From: an uncultured Oleispira sp.
Lineage (GTDB): Bacteria > Pseudomonadota > Gammaproteobacteria > Pseudomonadales > Oceanobacteraceae
Reading direction: 5' to 3'
Length of the DNA: 64,000 nt
Assembly (NCBI GenBank): GCA_913061415.1
Contig: CAJXUD010000010.1
Location: 90,060 to 154,059 of the forward strand
Shown: positions 16,579 to 25,875 of the stretch, piece by piece
Position numbering within the stretch: position 1 is the first letter of the stretch
How the letters are laid out: each line of letters starts with the position of its first letter
Notes under the pieces: model-generated
What the model saw: only the letters and a program-made list of their open reading frames with translations
Databases searched by the model: none
Told to the model about the DNA's origin: nothing
Made by a program: the position numbers and the translations under genes

Positions 16579-18645
16579 TTATTCAGCTGCTGCAGCTGTA
16601 ATCTGAATCAATTTCTGGCGACCTTTAACTTGATCACCTGCCTGTACTAATACTTCGGTAATCATGCCAGCGACGCCAGCTTTTAGTGGATGTTCCATCT
16701 TCATGGCTTCTAATACCGCAAGGGTTTGCCCCACTTCAACCACATCACCGATCTTCACCATAACATCAACCATGCCACCATCCATCGAGGCAAAGACCTG
16801 ATCCGAACCACCTTTGTTCTTCTTAGCCGACTGCAAGCTAATATCAGTAAAGGTTAAATTGCCATAAGCTGCCGCAAGATGAACTTGCGCACAACCCAAG
16901 GCTTCATCTTGTCCATTAAGGCTACTATTGGTGCGGCTATACACTACCGTACGAACTACATCATCAAATAAATACGTCAGTGTGTTTGCTGACTGCTCGA
17001 TGATTTCAAGCGATGCCTGCTTCTTGTTTTCAGGCGCTTTGCCTTCAGACGTTTCAGTATAAGAAATTTCAATGCGATTATTAACGGCAGATAATTCAAG
17101 TTCGAAGACTTCATCTTCACATGATAATTTTAATACTCGACTGCCGACGTTATTATTCTGCCAGCCTGTGCCTGAATTTTTATTACCGTTTTGATTACTA
17201 TCTTTAGCAACTGCAAAAAGCGCCGCCGCTAAAGCCACTTCTTTTGTTTGGGCTTTTAACGGTTTTAAACTGGCATCATCATTAAAATCTTCACCAATGA
17301 ATGCAGTGGTTGCTTCACCATCGATGAACGTTTTATTACCTAAAATAGCCGCTAAAAAAGCACGGTTATCTTTAATGCCTAATAAATGACTATCTTCAAC
17401 TGCACGTACTAAACGACGGCGAGCTTCTTCACGGTTTTCACCATAAGCAATAATCTTAGCCAACATCGGATCATAAAAAGAACTAACGGTTTGGCCCTCA
17501 TTAATTCCAGATTTGATACCCGCTTTAATTCCAGAGTCGATTCGAATACCATCACCCGACGCAGGCTGCCACAAGTTGATTAAACCCGTTTGTGGAATAA
17601 AATTTGTACCAGGATCTTCAGCGTATAAACGTACTTCCATTGCATGGCCCGTTAGCGTTACATCTTCTTGGGTAATCGATAATTTATCACCCGCGGCAGC
17701 ACGTAATTGCATTGCCACTAAATCTAAACCCGTAATTAATTCTGTTACTGGATGCTCAACCTGCAAGCGCGTATTCATTTCTAAGAAATAAAAGTTACCT
17801 TCGCTATCCGCTAAAAACTCGACCGTACCCGCGCCAACATAGTTACAAGCCTTTGCTGCATTAACCGCAGCTTCACCCATGGCTTGACGCATTTCTGGGC
17901 TAACAAAAGGAGACGGTGCTTCTTCAACGACTTTTTGGTGACGACGCTGTACAGAGCAATCACGTTCACCTAAATAAACGGTATTGCCATACGAGTCAGC
18001 AAATACTTGAATTTCAATATGGCGCGGTTGCAGAACGGCTTTTTCAATAATTAACTCGCCGTTGCCAAACGCATTAAATGCTTCAGAGCGTGCCGATTTA
18101 ATCAGTTCGTCTAGATCTTTAGCATCGGTGACTAAACGCATACCACGGCCACCACCACCGGCGCTGGCTTTTAGCATTACAGGCATACCAATTTCGATCG
18201 CGGCTCTCTTTAAAACTTCTTCGTTTTGGTCTGCGCCTTCGTAGCCCTGAATACAAGGAACGCCTGCTGCGATCATGGCGATTTTTGATTGGCGCTTGCT
18301 GCCCATTAAATCTATGGCATCGGGGCGTGGGCCAATGAAGGTTATGCCTGCATCGACACAGTCTTTAGCGAACGCTGAGTTTTCAGATAAAAAGCCGTAA
18401 CCTGGGTGGATGGCATCAGCGCCTGTTTTTTTAGCAGCGGCAATTATTTTGTCGGCAACTAAATAGCTTTCTCCAACTGGAGCGCCACCAATGCAAATGG
18501 CTTCGTCGGCAATCGCGACATGCGGGGCGTTAGCATCAGCTTCAGAAAAAACTGCGACGGTGCGATAACCCAAAGATTGTGCTGAGCGTATAACACGAAC
18601 GGCAATTTCACCACGGTTAGCAACTAATACTTTTTGAAAACTCAT
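16579..18645 (-). CDS. atuF: geranyl-CoA carboxylase biotin-containing subunit
   Basis: A 688-residue acyl-CoA carboxylase alpha subunit. The biotin carboxylase domain (KVLVANRGEIAVRVIRSA at the N-terminus, ATP-grasp GGGGRGMR at about 165, EMNTRLQVEHPVTE at about 290) is followed by a linker and a C-terminal biotinyl domain with VLEAMKMEHPLKAG, the biotin lysine in AMKME. The start overlaps the atuE stop (ATGA). Together with AtuC it would carboxylate cis-geranyl-CoA in citronellol/geraniol breakdown. The alternative, a methylcrotonyl-CoA carboxylase of leucine breakdown, is less likely because the DUF1446 protein AtuA, specific to the terpene cluster, is in the same run. Confidence 0.87.
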   Translation of the reverse strand: MSFQKVLVANRGEIAVRVIRSAQSLGYRTVAVFSEADANAPHVAIADEAICIGGAPVGESYLVADKIIAAAKKTGADAIHPGYGFLSENSAFAKDCVDAGITFIGPRPDAIDLMGSKRQSKIAMIAAGVPCIQGYEGADQNEEVLKRAAIEIGMPVMLKASAGGGGRGMRLVTDAKDLDELIKSARSEAFNAFGNGELIIEKAVLQPRHIEIQVFADSYGNTVYLGERDCSVQRRHQKVVEEAPSPFVSPEMRQAMGEAAVNAAKACNYVGAGTVEFLADSEGNFYFLEMNTRLQVEHPVTELITGLDLVAMQLRAAAGDKLSITQEDVTLTGHAMEVRLYAEDPGTNFIPQTGLINLWQPASGDGIRIDSGIKAGIKSGINEGQTVSSFYDPMLAKIIAYGENREEARRRLVRAVEDSHLLGIKDNRAFLAAILGNKTFIDGEATTAFIGEDFNDDASLKPLKAQTKEVALAAALFAVAKDSNQNGNKNSGTGWQNNNVGSRVLKLSCEDEVFELELSAVNNRIEISYTETSEGKAPENKKQASLEIIEQSANTLTYLFDDVVRTVVYSRTNSSLNGQDEALGCAQVHLAAAYGNLTFTDISLQSAKKNKGGSDQVFASMDGGMVDVMVKIGDVVEVGQTLAVLEAMKMEHPLKAGVAGMITEVLVQAGDQVKGRQKLIQITAAAAE

Positions 18646-19463
18646 TGATCTGTTTCCTTTTCTTTATTACTCGTGGACACATCCGCCCAAGCCGGTAATC
18701 GTTTTTGCATAAAGGCAGCGCCACCTTCACGACCTTCACCCATAACGGCGTCAGCGAAATCTTCGGCTGCTTGATCTAGTAAGAATTCTAGGTCTTGCTT
18801 ATCGACGCTGTGAATTAACGCTTTGGTTGTTTTTGATGCTTGTGGTGAACATTTAATCGCAAGTTTTACGGCTTTATTTACTGCGTCTTCAAGTTGCTGA
18901 CTGTCTTCAACTACTTGATGAATCAAACCGAGGTTCATCGCTTCTTGTGCTTTAATGCGATTGCCAAACAAGGCCATTCTACGAGTTTGGGTTAAGCCAA
19001 TTCGCTTCACTACAAATGGGGCGATTTGCGCAGGGATTATTCCCAATGAGGTTTCTGGCAAACCAAATTGGGTTTTCTCAACAGCAATGGCTAAATCTGA
19101 AACACAAGCCAAACCAAAACCACCACCTAATACTGCACCTTCTAAAGCGCAGATAACGGCTGCAGGTAGATGATCGGCTTTGGTGATCATGTGGCCAAAG
19201 GCGCGATTCAATTCAACAAGGGCTTGTTTATCAGTACCTGCTGACTGCATATCTTTTATGTCGCCACCGGCGCAAAAGTTGCCATGACTACCGCTAATAA
19301 TTAATACACGGTAGTTTTCGTTTTCAACTTTTTCCATCACGGCCATTAATTCATTCACCATTTTCAGGTTCATGGCATTGGCAAGTTTTGGTCGGTTTAG
19401 CATCACGCGTAATACAGGTTTTTGGTCTTGTATTACTAATGTCTCAAATTCTTGTTGGCTCAT
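18642..19463 (-). CDS. atuE: isohexenylglutaconyl-CoA hydratase
   Basis: A 273-residue crotonase-family hydratase. The start is taken at the ATG at 19463 (MSQQEFETLVIQDQKPVLRV), which has a TAGAGA ribosome-binding site. The longer reading frame from 19523 would run into a dispersed repeat and begins with a non-homologous stretch. The oxyanion-hole loops SGSHGNFCAGGDIKDMQ and ALEGAVLGGGFGLACVSDLAIA are clear, and FGLPETSLGIIP follows. Within the terpene pathway it would hydrate isohexenylglutaconyl-CoA, the product of geranyl-CoA carboxylase. Stop and atuF start overlap by four bases. Confidence 0.83.
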   Translation of the reverse strand: MSQQEFETLVIQDQKPVLRVMLNRPKLANAMNLKMVNELMAVMEKVENENYRVLIISGSHGNFCAGGDIKDMQSAGTDKQALVELNRAFGHMITKADHLPAAVICALEGAVLGGGFGLACVSDLAIAVEKTQFGLPETSLGIIPAQIAPFVVKRIGLTQTRRMALFGNRIKAQEAMNLGLIHQVVEDSQQLEDAVNKAVKLAIKCSPQASKTTKALIHSVDKQDLEFLLDQAAEDFADAVMGEGREGGAAFMQKRLPAWADVSTSNKEKETDQ

Positions 19464-19514
19464 TTCAAAATCTCTATTAGCTATTACGCCCGTCAATGTG
19501 CTTGCGCTCGGCAT

Positions 19515-19616
19515 GAAGTTCATCTTTGTACGGCACGCTGTGAATACGTCGCTTCGCTCTCCCTGTAAGCTCTGCTATAACATCCATGTTATAGAAGGCC
19601 TACAACGATAAACTCC
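19515..19616. repeat. dispersed structured repeat, copy B (atuD-atuE gap)
   Basis: Imperfect arms (19515-19530 and 19601-19616, 13 of 16 matches) flank a 42-base core at 19531-19572, beginning CGGCACGCTGTGAATACGTC, and an inner hairpin CTATAACAT-CC-ATGTTATAG at 19575-19594. The core is identical to copy C at 38.5 kb except for one base. It separates atuD from atuE inside the catabolic gene run. Confidence 0.78.
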
Positions 19617-19709
19617 AGACCTCACCGCACATTAACTACACTTTAGTTAAATTCTTTTGCAAGTTTTATTGCATGCGCGATTCAACAGTGACAAATATTT
19701 ACGCTCTAA

Positions 19710-20867
19710 TTACTTACGTTTCTTCGGCAAAATATCCATGTACTTGCAGATAATTCCGATCATAATTTCATCGGCACCGCCGCCGATGGAAGCTAAGCGG
19801 TTGTCGCGATAAAAACGTGAAACAACGTTATCCCACATGAAGCCCATTCCGCCCCAATACTGTAAGCAGCTGTCGGCAACTTCACGTACAAGGCGACCTG
19901 ATTTCAGTTTTGCCATTGAAGCTAAGCGCGTCATATCTTCTTTATTCAAATAACCTTCACAGGCTTGGTAAACCATGCAGCGCAGTGCTTCAATTTCAGT
20001 TTGCAGTTCAGCCATGCGGAAGTGGATTACTTGGTTATTAATTAATGGCTGACCAAATGTTTCACGCTCGCGGCAATATTCGATTGTGCTATCAACGCAG
20101 ATTTCCATCGACTTCAAAGACATCGCAGCAACGTACATACGTTCTTCTTGGAACTGCATCATCTGCATCATGAAGCCTGCGCCTTCGCTACCGATTAAGT
20201 TTTTCTGCGGTACGCGAACGTTATCGAAAAATACTTGTGCAGTATCAGAAGAACGCATACCCAGCTTGTCTAATTTTTCCGAGAAGCTAATGCCTTCTGA
20301 ATCCATTGGTACAACGATCAACGATTTATTTTTATGCGCTTTATCATCAGAGGTGTTGGCAAGTAAGCAAATAAAGTCGGCTTGAGTGGAGTTGGTGATC
20401 CACATCTTTGTACCGTTAATGATGTAATCATCGCCGTCTTTTACTGCGGTGGTTTTAATCGCAGCAACGTCAGAACCTGCACCTGGCTCACTCACGCCAA
20501 TACAAGCAACCATGTCACCAGCAACTGCAGGCGCTAGAAAGGTTTCTTTGATGTAGTCGCTACCAAAACGTGCTAACGCAGGCGTAGCCATACACGTTTG
20601 CACACCAATCGCCATCGGAACACCGCCACAAACGATGCCACCAAATTCTTCAGCCGCCGCCATTTCGTATGAGAAATCTAATCCCATGCCACCAGCAGAT
20701 TCGGGCTTAGAAATACCGAGCAGACCTAAATCGCCCATTTTTTTGAATAATTCTTTCGCTGGAAAAATGCCATCTTTTTCCCACTGTTCGATATTAGGAT
20801 TGATTTCGTTCTCTACAAAATTACGAACGGTTCTTTTAATTTCGTTGTGTTCTTGAGTCAGGATCAT
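19710..20867 (-). CDS. atuD: acyl-CoA dehydrogenase (citronellyl-CoA dehydrogenase type)
   Basis: A 385-residue FAD-dependent acyl-CoA dehydrogenase. It has the CIGVSEPGAGSDVAAI signature near residue 120-135 and the MWITNS substrate/FAD segment. The C-terminal region YWGGMGFMWDN..SRFYRDNRLASIGGGADEIM contains the region where the catalytic base and FAD-contacting residues lie. In the atu pathway AtuD oxidises citronellyl-CoA to geranyl-CoA. By family alone isovaleryl-CoA dehydrogenase would also be possible. The neighbouring AtuA, AtuC and AtuF decide for the terpene role. It is preceded by atuC with a 44-base gap. Confidence 0.84.
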   Translation of the reverse strand: MILTQEHNEIKRTVRNFVENEINPNIEQWEKDGIFPAKELFKKMGDLGLLGISKPESAGGMGLDFSYEMAAAEEFGGIVCGGVPMAIGVQTCMATPALARFGSDYIKETFLAPAVAGDMVACIGVSEPGAGSDVAAIKTTAVKDGDDYIINGTKMWITNSTQADFICLLANTSDDKAHKNKSLIVVPMDSEGISFSEKLDKLGMRSSDTAQVFFDNVRVPQKNLIGSEGAGFMMQMMQFQEERMYVAAMSLKSMEICVDSTIEYCRERETFGQPLINNQVIHFRMAELQTEIEALRCMVYQACEGYLNKEDMTRLASMAKLKSGRLVREVADSCLQYWGGMGFMWDNVVSRFYRDNRLASIGGGADEIMIGIICKYMDILPKKRK

Positions 20868-20911
20868 TTTATTATTCCCATTACTTAATTTTTAATTTAT
20901 ATAACTGCGCT

Positions 20912-22540
20912 TTAGAAGCGCGATACGCCAAAACTATTACTTTGAAGAGAACGATGCTTTTCTTCATCACACATGTCTAATAGCATTATCATTAACTTGC
21001 GCGTATCGCGTGGGTCGATTAAACCGTCATCCCAAATGCGTGCTGTGCCAAACAAAGCCGTTGAACCCGCTTCTAATTTCGCCGCCGTCATTTGCTCAAT
21101 CTGATCGAGCATTTTCTCATCAGGCTCTTGGCCCATTTTCAACTGCTTCTCTTCCGTTACAATGCGTAAAACTTTACCCGCTTGTGCGCCGCCCATAACC
21201 GCTGTTTTACTGTTTGGCCAAGCAAAAATAAAGCGAGGATCCAAACCACGACCGCACATCGCATAGTTACCAGCACCGTAAGAACCACCAATCACAATCG
21301 AAATCTTAGGCACTCGCGCATTCGCAACCGCTTGCAACATCTTAGAACCGTGCTTAATAATGCCGCTCTTTTCAGAATCAGTACCGACCATGAAGCCCGT
21401 CGTATTATGTAAGAACAAAAGCGACACTTGGTTCTGATCGCACAGCTGAATAAACTGCGCCGCTTTGTTTGCACCCTTCGCCGTGATCGGACCATTATTA
21501 CCAATAATGCCCACTGCATGACCTGCTATCTTGATGAAACCGCACACGGTTTGAATATCAAAATCAGGTTTGAAATCTTGGAAGTTAGAGCCATCGGCAA
21601 TGCGCGCAACCACTTCACGCACATCGTAAGGCTTCTTAGAATCACAAGGCACAACACCTAATAATTCGTCCGCACTGTATAGAGGTTCGTCATACGTTTT
21701 TTCAGCGCGTTTATCGAAGCATCCAGCCACTTGATCATTCCAAGGAAGACCTGCCATAACCTCACGAGCAATCCGCACACCATCAGCATCATCTTCGGCT
21801 AAATAGTCTGCCGTCCCTGCGTCATAGGCGTGAAGCTCTGCACCACCCAATTCTTCGTCAGTCGCAATCTCGCCTGTCGCAGCTTTTAATAATGGAGGAC
21901 CCGCTAAAAACATTTTTGTTTTATTACGAACAGCAATAATAAAATCAGAAAGGCCCGGCTGATAAGCACCACCCGCAGTAGCATTACCATGCACAACAGT
22001 AATTTGCGGAATACCTGCCGCCGATAAACGCGCTTGGTTGGCAAAGGCCTGCGCGCCCGGAACAAAAACGTCCGTGGCATATTGCAAGTTAGCGCCACCA
22101 GATTCTGCCAACGTAATGATTGGCAATTTATTCGCACGGGCAATTTCTTGAATGCGTAACGTTTTATCCAAACCCGCAGGGGAAATTGTGCCGCCTTTAA
22201 TTGCGCTATTGTTTACCTGAATCATGCAACGTGCGCCAGCAACATAACCGATTCCAGCAATAATACCGCCACCCGCTCCGCTGCCGTCTTTATCGTCGTG
22301 CATCTTTAAACCAGCAAGCGAGCATAATTCTAAAAAGTTAGAACCGCCGTCTAATAACAGGTTTAAACGCTCACGGGGTAACAGCTTTCCACGCTTACGA
22401 AATTTTTCTTTTGCTTGCTCGGCTTTTTCTAAAACCTTAGTTTCTACCGTACGAAATTCATCAATCGCTACCTGCATGGCAGCACTATTGTTGGCAAACT
22501 CTTCGCTATGGGTTTGAATTTCTGACGTTAAAATAGCCAT
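20912..22540 (-). CDS. atuC: geranyl-CoA carboxylase carboxyltransferase subunit
   Basis: A 542-residue acyl-CoA carboxylase beta subunit. N-terminal REKFRKRGKLLPRERLNLLLD is the family entry signature. CoA- and biotin-binding glycine-rich motifs follow (TLAESGGANLQ, VHGNATAGGAYQPGLSDF, then SIVIGGSYGAGNYAMCGRG). The first carboxyltransferase half spans about residues 40-290 and the second about 300-530. Start and atuA stop overlap by one base (TAATG), showing translational coupling. It pairs with AtuF. Length matches AtuC/LiuB subunits. Confidence 0.86.
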   Translation of the reverse strand: MAILTSEIQTHSEEFANNSAAMQVAIDEFRTVETKVLEKAEQAKEKFRKRGKLLPRERLNLLLDGGSNFLELCSLAGLKMHDDKDGSGAGGGIIAGIGYVAGARCMIQVNNSAIKGGTISPAGLDKTLRIQEIARANKLPIITLAESGGANLQYATDVFVPGAQAFANQARLSAAGIPQITVVHGNATAGGAYQPGLSDFIIAVRNKTKMFLAGPPLLKAATGEIATDEELGGAELHAYDAGTADYLAEDDADGVRIAREVMAGLPWNDQVAGCFDKRAEKTYDEPLYSADELLGVVPCDSKKPYDVREVVARIADGSNFQDFKPDFDIQTVCGFIKIAGHAVGIIGNNGPITAKGANKAAQFIQLCDQNQVSLLFLHNTTGFMVGTDSEKSGIIKHGSKMLQAVANARVPKISIVIGGSYGAGNYAMCGRGLDPRFIFAWPNSKTAVMGGAQAGKVLRIVTEEKQLKMGQEPDEKMLDQIEQMTAAKLEAGSTALFGTARIWDDGLIDPRDTRKLMIMLLDMCDEEKHRSLQSNSFGVSRF

Positions 22541-24444
22541 TACGCTGCCCCATTTTCATTGTTGTTTTTATTATGATCTGAATTAACTGATTCAATCATC
22601 GCTTTATAATTTTCTTCGGCTTTTTTGGCCATCGCGGCAGGCACCGCAACCGGCATATCCAATAACTGCTGTGCCATCGCTTTACCTTGTGGGTCAATAC
22701 GTAAACTTGCGATACCACCACCACCCAGTGCTTGTTCTAACATCAAATTGAAAGCACCCAAGCCTGGTAACGAATATAATTTCACATCACTTTTATCACT
22801 CATGATGTGCGCTAAGTATTCACGGATTTTTTCTGGCTGCACTGCATGTTGAATGTACGGTAAGTACGCAGAATCGCGGGCTAAAATACCCACATTACAA
22901 TGGTCACCTTTATCACCACTGCGCGCCATGGCAAGGTTAATCAGTGAAGTGGTTGCATCACAGTCACCTAACTCTTTAACCGAATCACCTGAAACAAGTG
23001 CCGCTGAAGCACTGGTAAAATTAGCGCTAACAAAATTTTCTAACGAAACACCTTCAGCAATTTTTACCGCAGTCGATTGATCGTTCAAATTAAACGACAC
23101 CGCAATTTGATCTTTAGGCCACAAGAAAGAAAACAAACGAATCATCGGACTAGGCTTTGGGCGACCGCCCACTAGCCCAGTTAAACCCGGTGCCATCGCC
23201 GTCGCTGCTTGAGCAATTTCACGGGCAAAAATACCCAAAGCTTTTTTGTCTTGATGATGCGCAGCAATTTTAACCACCACTTCTCGATTATCTAATGCAC
23301 AAGAATGCGCACCGTAGGTTGTTTCACTGCCTAAGATTTCAATATCCGTCGCGGTAAAAGCTTCTAAACCCATAGAGTTAAAAATAAAACTCACACGCTC
23401 AACAATACTTTCGCCAACACGCTGACCTTTCTCTACCGCCTGACGACCACCAATCATAAACGAGGCGTTACAACGATAACCGTCCATGTAAGTCGCGCTG
23501 ACTTTATAATGATCTGAAGGCGGTCGGCCTTTTGCGCCCGATATTAAAACATGACCTTCATCCAACTGTTCTAATTGAACTTGAGTGAAATCACAGGTCA
23601 CATCGGGTAATAAATATTGCGAAGGATCGCCAATTTCGTACAGGATTTGCTCTCCTACCGTGCCAACAGAAATCAATCCGCCAGTCCCTTCTGGTTTACT
23701 CACGATGAAAGAGCCATCCGCCACACACTCAACAATTGGGAACCCCATATTGGCATAGCCTGCTTCTACCAACTGCCAGTCAGTAAAATTACCACCCGTG
23801 CATTGCGCACCACACTCAATAACATGGCCTGCCAATGAACCTTGGGCAAGCTGATCGTAATCAGTTTCAGACCAATCAAATTCATGCATTAACGGCCCAA
23901 GCACCACCGCGCTATCGACCACTCGGCCAGTAATCACAATATCGGCACCCGCGCTTAACGCATCGCGAACCGCGCTGGCACCTAAATAACTGTTTACGCT
24001 TAAACATTGCTCTGGAAATTCTTCCCCAGAAAACATTTCAACAATACCTGCATCAGCAAATTCTTGCTGGCGCTTAACTAAATTGTCCCCCTCGACTGCT
24101 GCCACCTTCAAATCGATGCCCGCTTTATCGATAGCAGCCTGCAACGCCGCCACACAGCCACGTACGTTCACGCCACCCGCATTACTAACGACCTTGATTC
24201 CTTGCTCAGCAATTGGCTTCAGCAAGCGCTCTAGGGTCATGACGAAGTCAGGTGCAAAACCCGCTTCTGGGTTTTTCATCCGTGCCCCAGCCATAATCGA
24301 CATGGTCACTTCGGCAAGATAATCAAAAACCAAATAATCCAACTGGCCTTTGTGAACCAATTGCTGAGCTGCCATTGAGGTATCACCCCAAAATGCCGAT
24401 GCACAGCCAATACGTACTTTCTTTTCAGTCATCTGCTTAGTCAC
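22540..24444 (-). CDS. atuA: acyclic terpene utilisation protein AtuA (DUF1446)
   Basis: A 634-residue protein of the AtuA family. The N-terminus VRIGCASAFWGDTSMAAQQLV and the motifs YLVFDYLAEVTMSIMA, VSNAGGVN, IVITGRVVDSAVVLGPL and HVIECGAQCTGGNFTDW are characteristic of the DUF1446 domain (residues about 8-450). The C-terminal part (about 500-610, LAMARSGDKGDHCNVGILAR) is the second, AtuA-associated domain. AtuA is required for citronellol and geraniol growth in Pseudomonas, but its reaction is not established. It is the first gene of the minus-strand cluster, opposite the TetR regulator. This gene is the main reason for calling the cluster atu rather than liu. Confidence 0.9.
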   Translation of the reverse strand: MTKQMTEKKVRIGCASAFWGDTSMAAQQLVHKGQLDYLVFDYLAEVTMSIMAGARMKNPEAGFAPDFVMTLERLLKPIAEQGIKVVSNAGGVNVRGCVAALQAAIDKAGIDLKVAAVEGDNLVKRQQEFADAGIVEMFSGEEFPEQCLSVNSYLGASAVRDALSAGADIVITGRVVDSAVVLGPLMHEFDWSETDYDQLAQGSLAGHVIECGAQCTGGNFTDWQLVEAGYANMGFPIVECVADGSFIVSKPEGTGGLISVGTVGEQILYEIGDPSQYLLPDVTCDFTQVQLEQLDEGHVLISGAKGRPPSDHYKVSATYMDGYRCNASFMIGGRQAVEKGQRVGESIVERVSFIFNSMGLEAFTATDIEILGSETTYGAHSCALDNREVVVKIAAHHQDKKALGIFAREIAQAATAMAPGLTGLVGGRPKPSPMIRLFSFLWPKDQIAVSFNLNDQSTAVKIAEGVSLENFVSANFTSASAALVSGDSVKELGDCDATTSLINLAMARSGDKGDHCNVGILARDSAYLPYIQHAVQPEKIREYLAHIMSDKSDVKLYSLPGLGAFNLMLEQALGGGGIASLRIDPQGKAMAQQLLDMPVAVPAAMAKKAEENYKAMIESVNSDHNKNNNENGAA

Positions 24445-24501
24445 TTCTTTAATTATTTAGAGACCTTTAACACACAAGTGCCATTTCAATAATTTAAGAA
24501 T

Positions 24502-24519
24502 ACCAAGCAAGCGCTTGGT
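24502..24519. promoter_or_regulatory. candidate operator of the atuA/atuR divergent region
   Basis: A palindrome ACCAAGC-AAGC-GCTTGGT (7-4-7, with a perfect inner CAAGCGCTTG) lies between the divergent atuA and TetR genes, 58 bases upstream of the atuA start. TetR-family repressors bind such short palindromes in the intergenic region next to their own gene. It is the only strong palindrome in the gap. Confidence 0.65.
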
Positions 24520-24617
24520 TTGTAAAGTATTCACTTCAGTGATATCTATATAAAAAACCAAACATCTTTATAATAGCCAGCTAATATCATTCGGCTCTCA
24601 CTAGGCTCTTTTAATTT

Positions 24618-25247
24618 ATGCCAAAGCAAAAAAAACAACTCTCTACTGATCACCAAGCTTTAGTCGACAAAGGAGTAGTCAATGCTCCCGACAGTGCCAA
24701 AGGCCGTCTATTACAGGCAGCCGCAACGCTGTTTAAAGAGAAAGGGTATGAGCGCACAACGGTAAGAGACCTAGGCAAGGCAGTTGGCATTCAGTCTGGC
24801 AGCCTGTTTCATCATTACCCCAATAAAGAAGCCATCCTTCGAGCGGTTATGGAAGAAACCATAATTCTTAATACCGAACTAATGAAAGCCGCACTGGCGC
24901 AAACGAATAAACCAGAAGATAAAATATTGGCCCTCATTCGCTGTGAACTAGAATCTGTTTTGGGTGAAACCGGAGCCGCCATGACGGTATTGGTTTACGA
25001 GTGGCGCTCGCTTAAGGAAGAAAGTCAGCTTGAAATACTCAAGCTTCGAGATATCTATGAAAACTTATGGATCGGTACGTTAATAGAAGCAAAAGAAGCT
25101 GGATCAGTCGTTATTGACCCTGCTGTTTTACGCCGATTATTAACCGGTGCCTTGAGCTGGACCGTCAATTGGTACCGCAAAGAAGGTGATTTAACCGTCG
25201 AACAACTTGCTCAAATGGCGCTAAGTCTCGCAATTAAGCCGAATTAA
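24618..25247 (+). CDS. atuR: TetR-family regulator of the atu cluster
   Basis: A 209-residue repressor. The N-terminal helix-turn-helix (residues about 27-73) reads AKGRLLQAAATLFKEKGYERTTVRDLGKAVGIQSGSLFHHYPNKEAI, the classical TetR pattern with the SLFHHY recognition helix. The C-terminal ligand domain has an AtuR/BkdR-type helical pattern. The gene is divergent from atuA with a 173-base gap holding a palindrome. AtuR in Pseudomonas represses the atu operon until a terpenoyl-CoA is bound. The symbol is assigned from context. Confidence 0.8.
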   Translation: MPKQKKQLSTDHQALVDKGVVNAPDSAKGRLLQAAATLFKEKGYERTTVRDLGKAVGIQSGSLFHHYPNKEAILRAVMEETIILNTELMKAALAQTNKPEDKILALIRCELESVLGETGAAMTVLVYEWRSLKEESQLEILKLRDIYENLWIGTLIEAKEAGSVVIDPAVLRRLLTGALSWTVNWYRKEGDLTVEQLAQMALSLAIKPN

Positions 25248-25352
25248 CAGAATCACTCAATAAAATATTACAAATAAGCCATTGAATTTACTGGGTTTTT
25301 TGTTAACTTAGGCACGAATAAGCAAAGAGCCATGAATATCCTTAATTGCCTG

Positions 25353-25381
25353 TTGACAATATAGGCGCTACTCAGGATAAT
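25353..25381 (+). promoter_or_regulatory. sigma-70 promoter of rpsT
   Basis: TTGACA at 25353-25358, a 17-base spacer and GATAAT at 25376-25381 form a near-perfect vegetative promoter. The predicted start is near 25388, with an AAAGGAG ribosome-binding site before the rpsT ATG at 25426. Confidence 0.85.
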
Positions 25382-25425
25382 TCACGCCCTTATTTTCAAG
25401 TTAATAATTCCCAAAGGAGCCGACT

Positions 25426-25692
25426 ATGGCAAATTCCGCTGGATCGAAAAAACGCGCACGCCAGGCTGTAGTACGTCGCTCTCGTAACGTTAGCCTTCGT
25501 TCTATGGTTCGTACTTACATCAAGAAAGTACAAGCTGCTATCGATGCAAACAACTATGACGATGCACAGGTTGCATTGACTAATGCTATGCCTTACATCG
25601 ACAAGATGGTTACAAAAAGCATTTTGCATAAGAACAAAGCTGCTCGCGTTAAGAGCCGTTTGAATGCTGCAGTTCTAGCTATCAAAGCTTAA
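25426..25692 (+). CDS. rpsT: 30S ribosomal protein S20
   Basis: An 88-residue, very basic S20 protein. The start MANSAGSKKRARQAVVRRSRNVSLRSMVRTYIKK and the C-terminal HKNKAARVKSRLNAAVLAIKA are typical of the family. The protein binds 16S rRNA in the 30S body. It is a single-gene unit with its own strong promoter and an intrinsic terminator. In Pseudomonas rpsT sits divergently next to murJ. Here an 11-kb block with the atu genes lies between them. Confidence 0.98.
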   Translation: MANSAGSKKRARQAVVRRSRNVSLRSMVRTYIKKVQAAIDANNYDDAQVALTNAMPYIDKMVTKSILHKNKAARVKSRLNAAVLAIKA

Positions 25693-25750
25693 TTGTAAAG
25701 CATACCTTAAGACCTAGCTCTCTCAGCGGAGTGAGCTTAGGACTTAAACA

Positions 25751-25777
25751 AAAAAACCAGCTTCGGCTGGTTTTTTT
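25751..25777 (+). terminator. intrinsic terminator of rpsT
   Basis: A stem AAACCAGC-TTCG-GCTGGTTT with a TTCG tetraloop followed by a run of T forms a classic Rho-independent terminator 59 bases after the rpsT stop. Confidence 0.93.
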
Positions 25778-25875
25778 GTGCCCGTAATTTAATCTACAGA
25801 TCTGTTTGCTCTGGTGTTACCTGCTCATCCGTAATTTTAATATTAATATAAGGCATCAAACTTCCTTTGCTTAAT

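Noticed and set aside
19464..19523. Longer atuE start at 19523
   Set aside because: The added 20 residues are unlike other crotonases and run into the repeat element; the ATG at 19463 has a better ribosome-binding site.
16579..22540. Leucine (liu) degradation cluster instead of atu
   Set aside because: Several subunits fit both, but the DUF1446 AtuA gene in the same run and the absence of an HMG-CoA lyase gene favour the terpene pathway.
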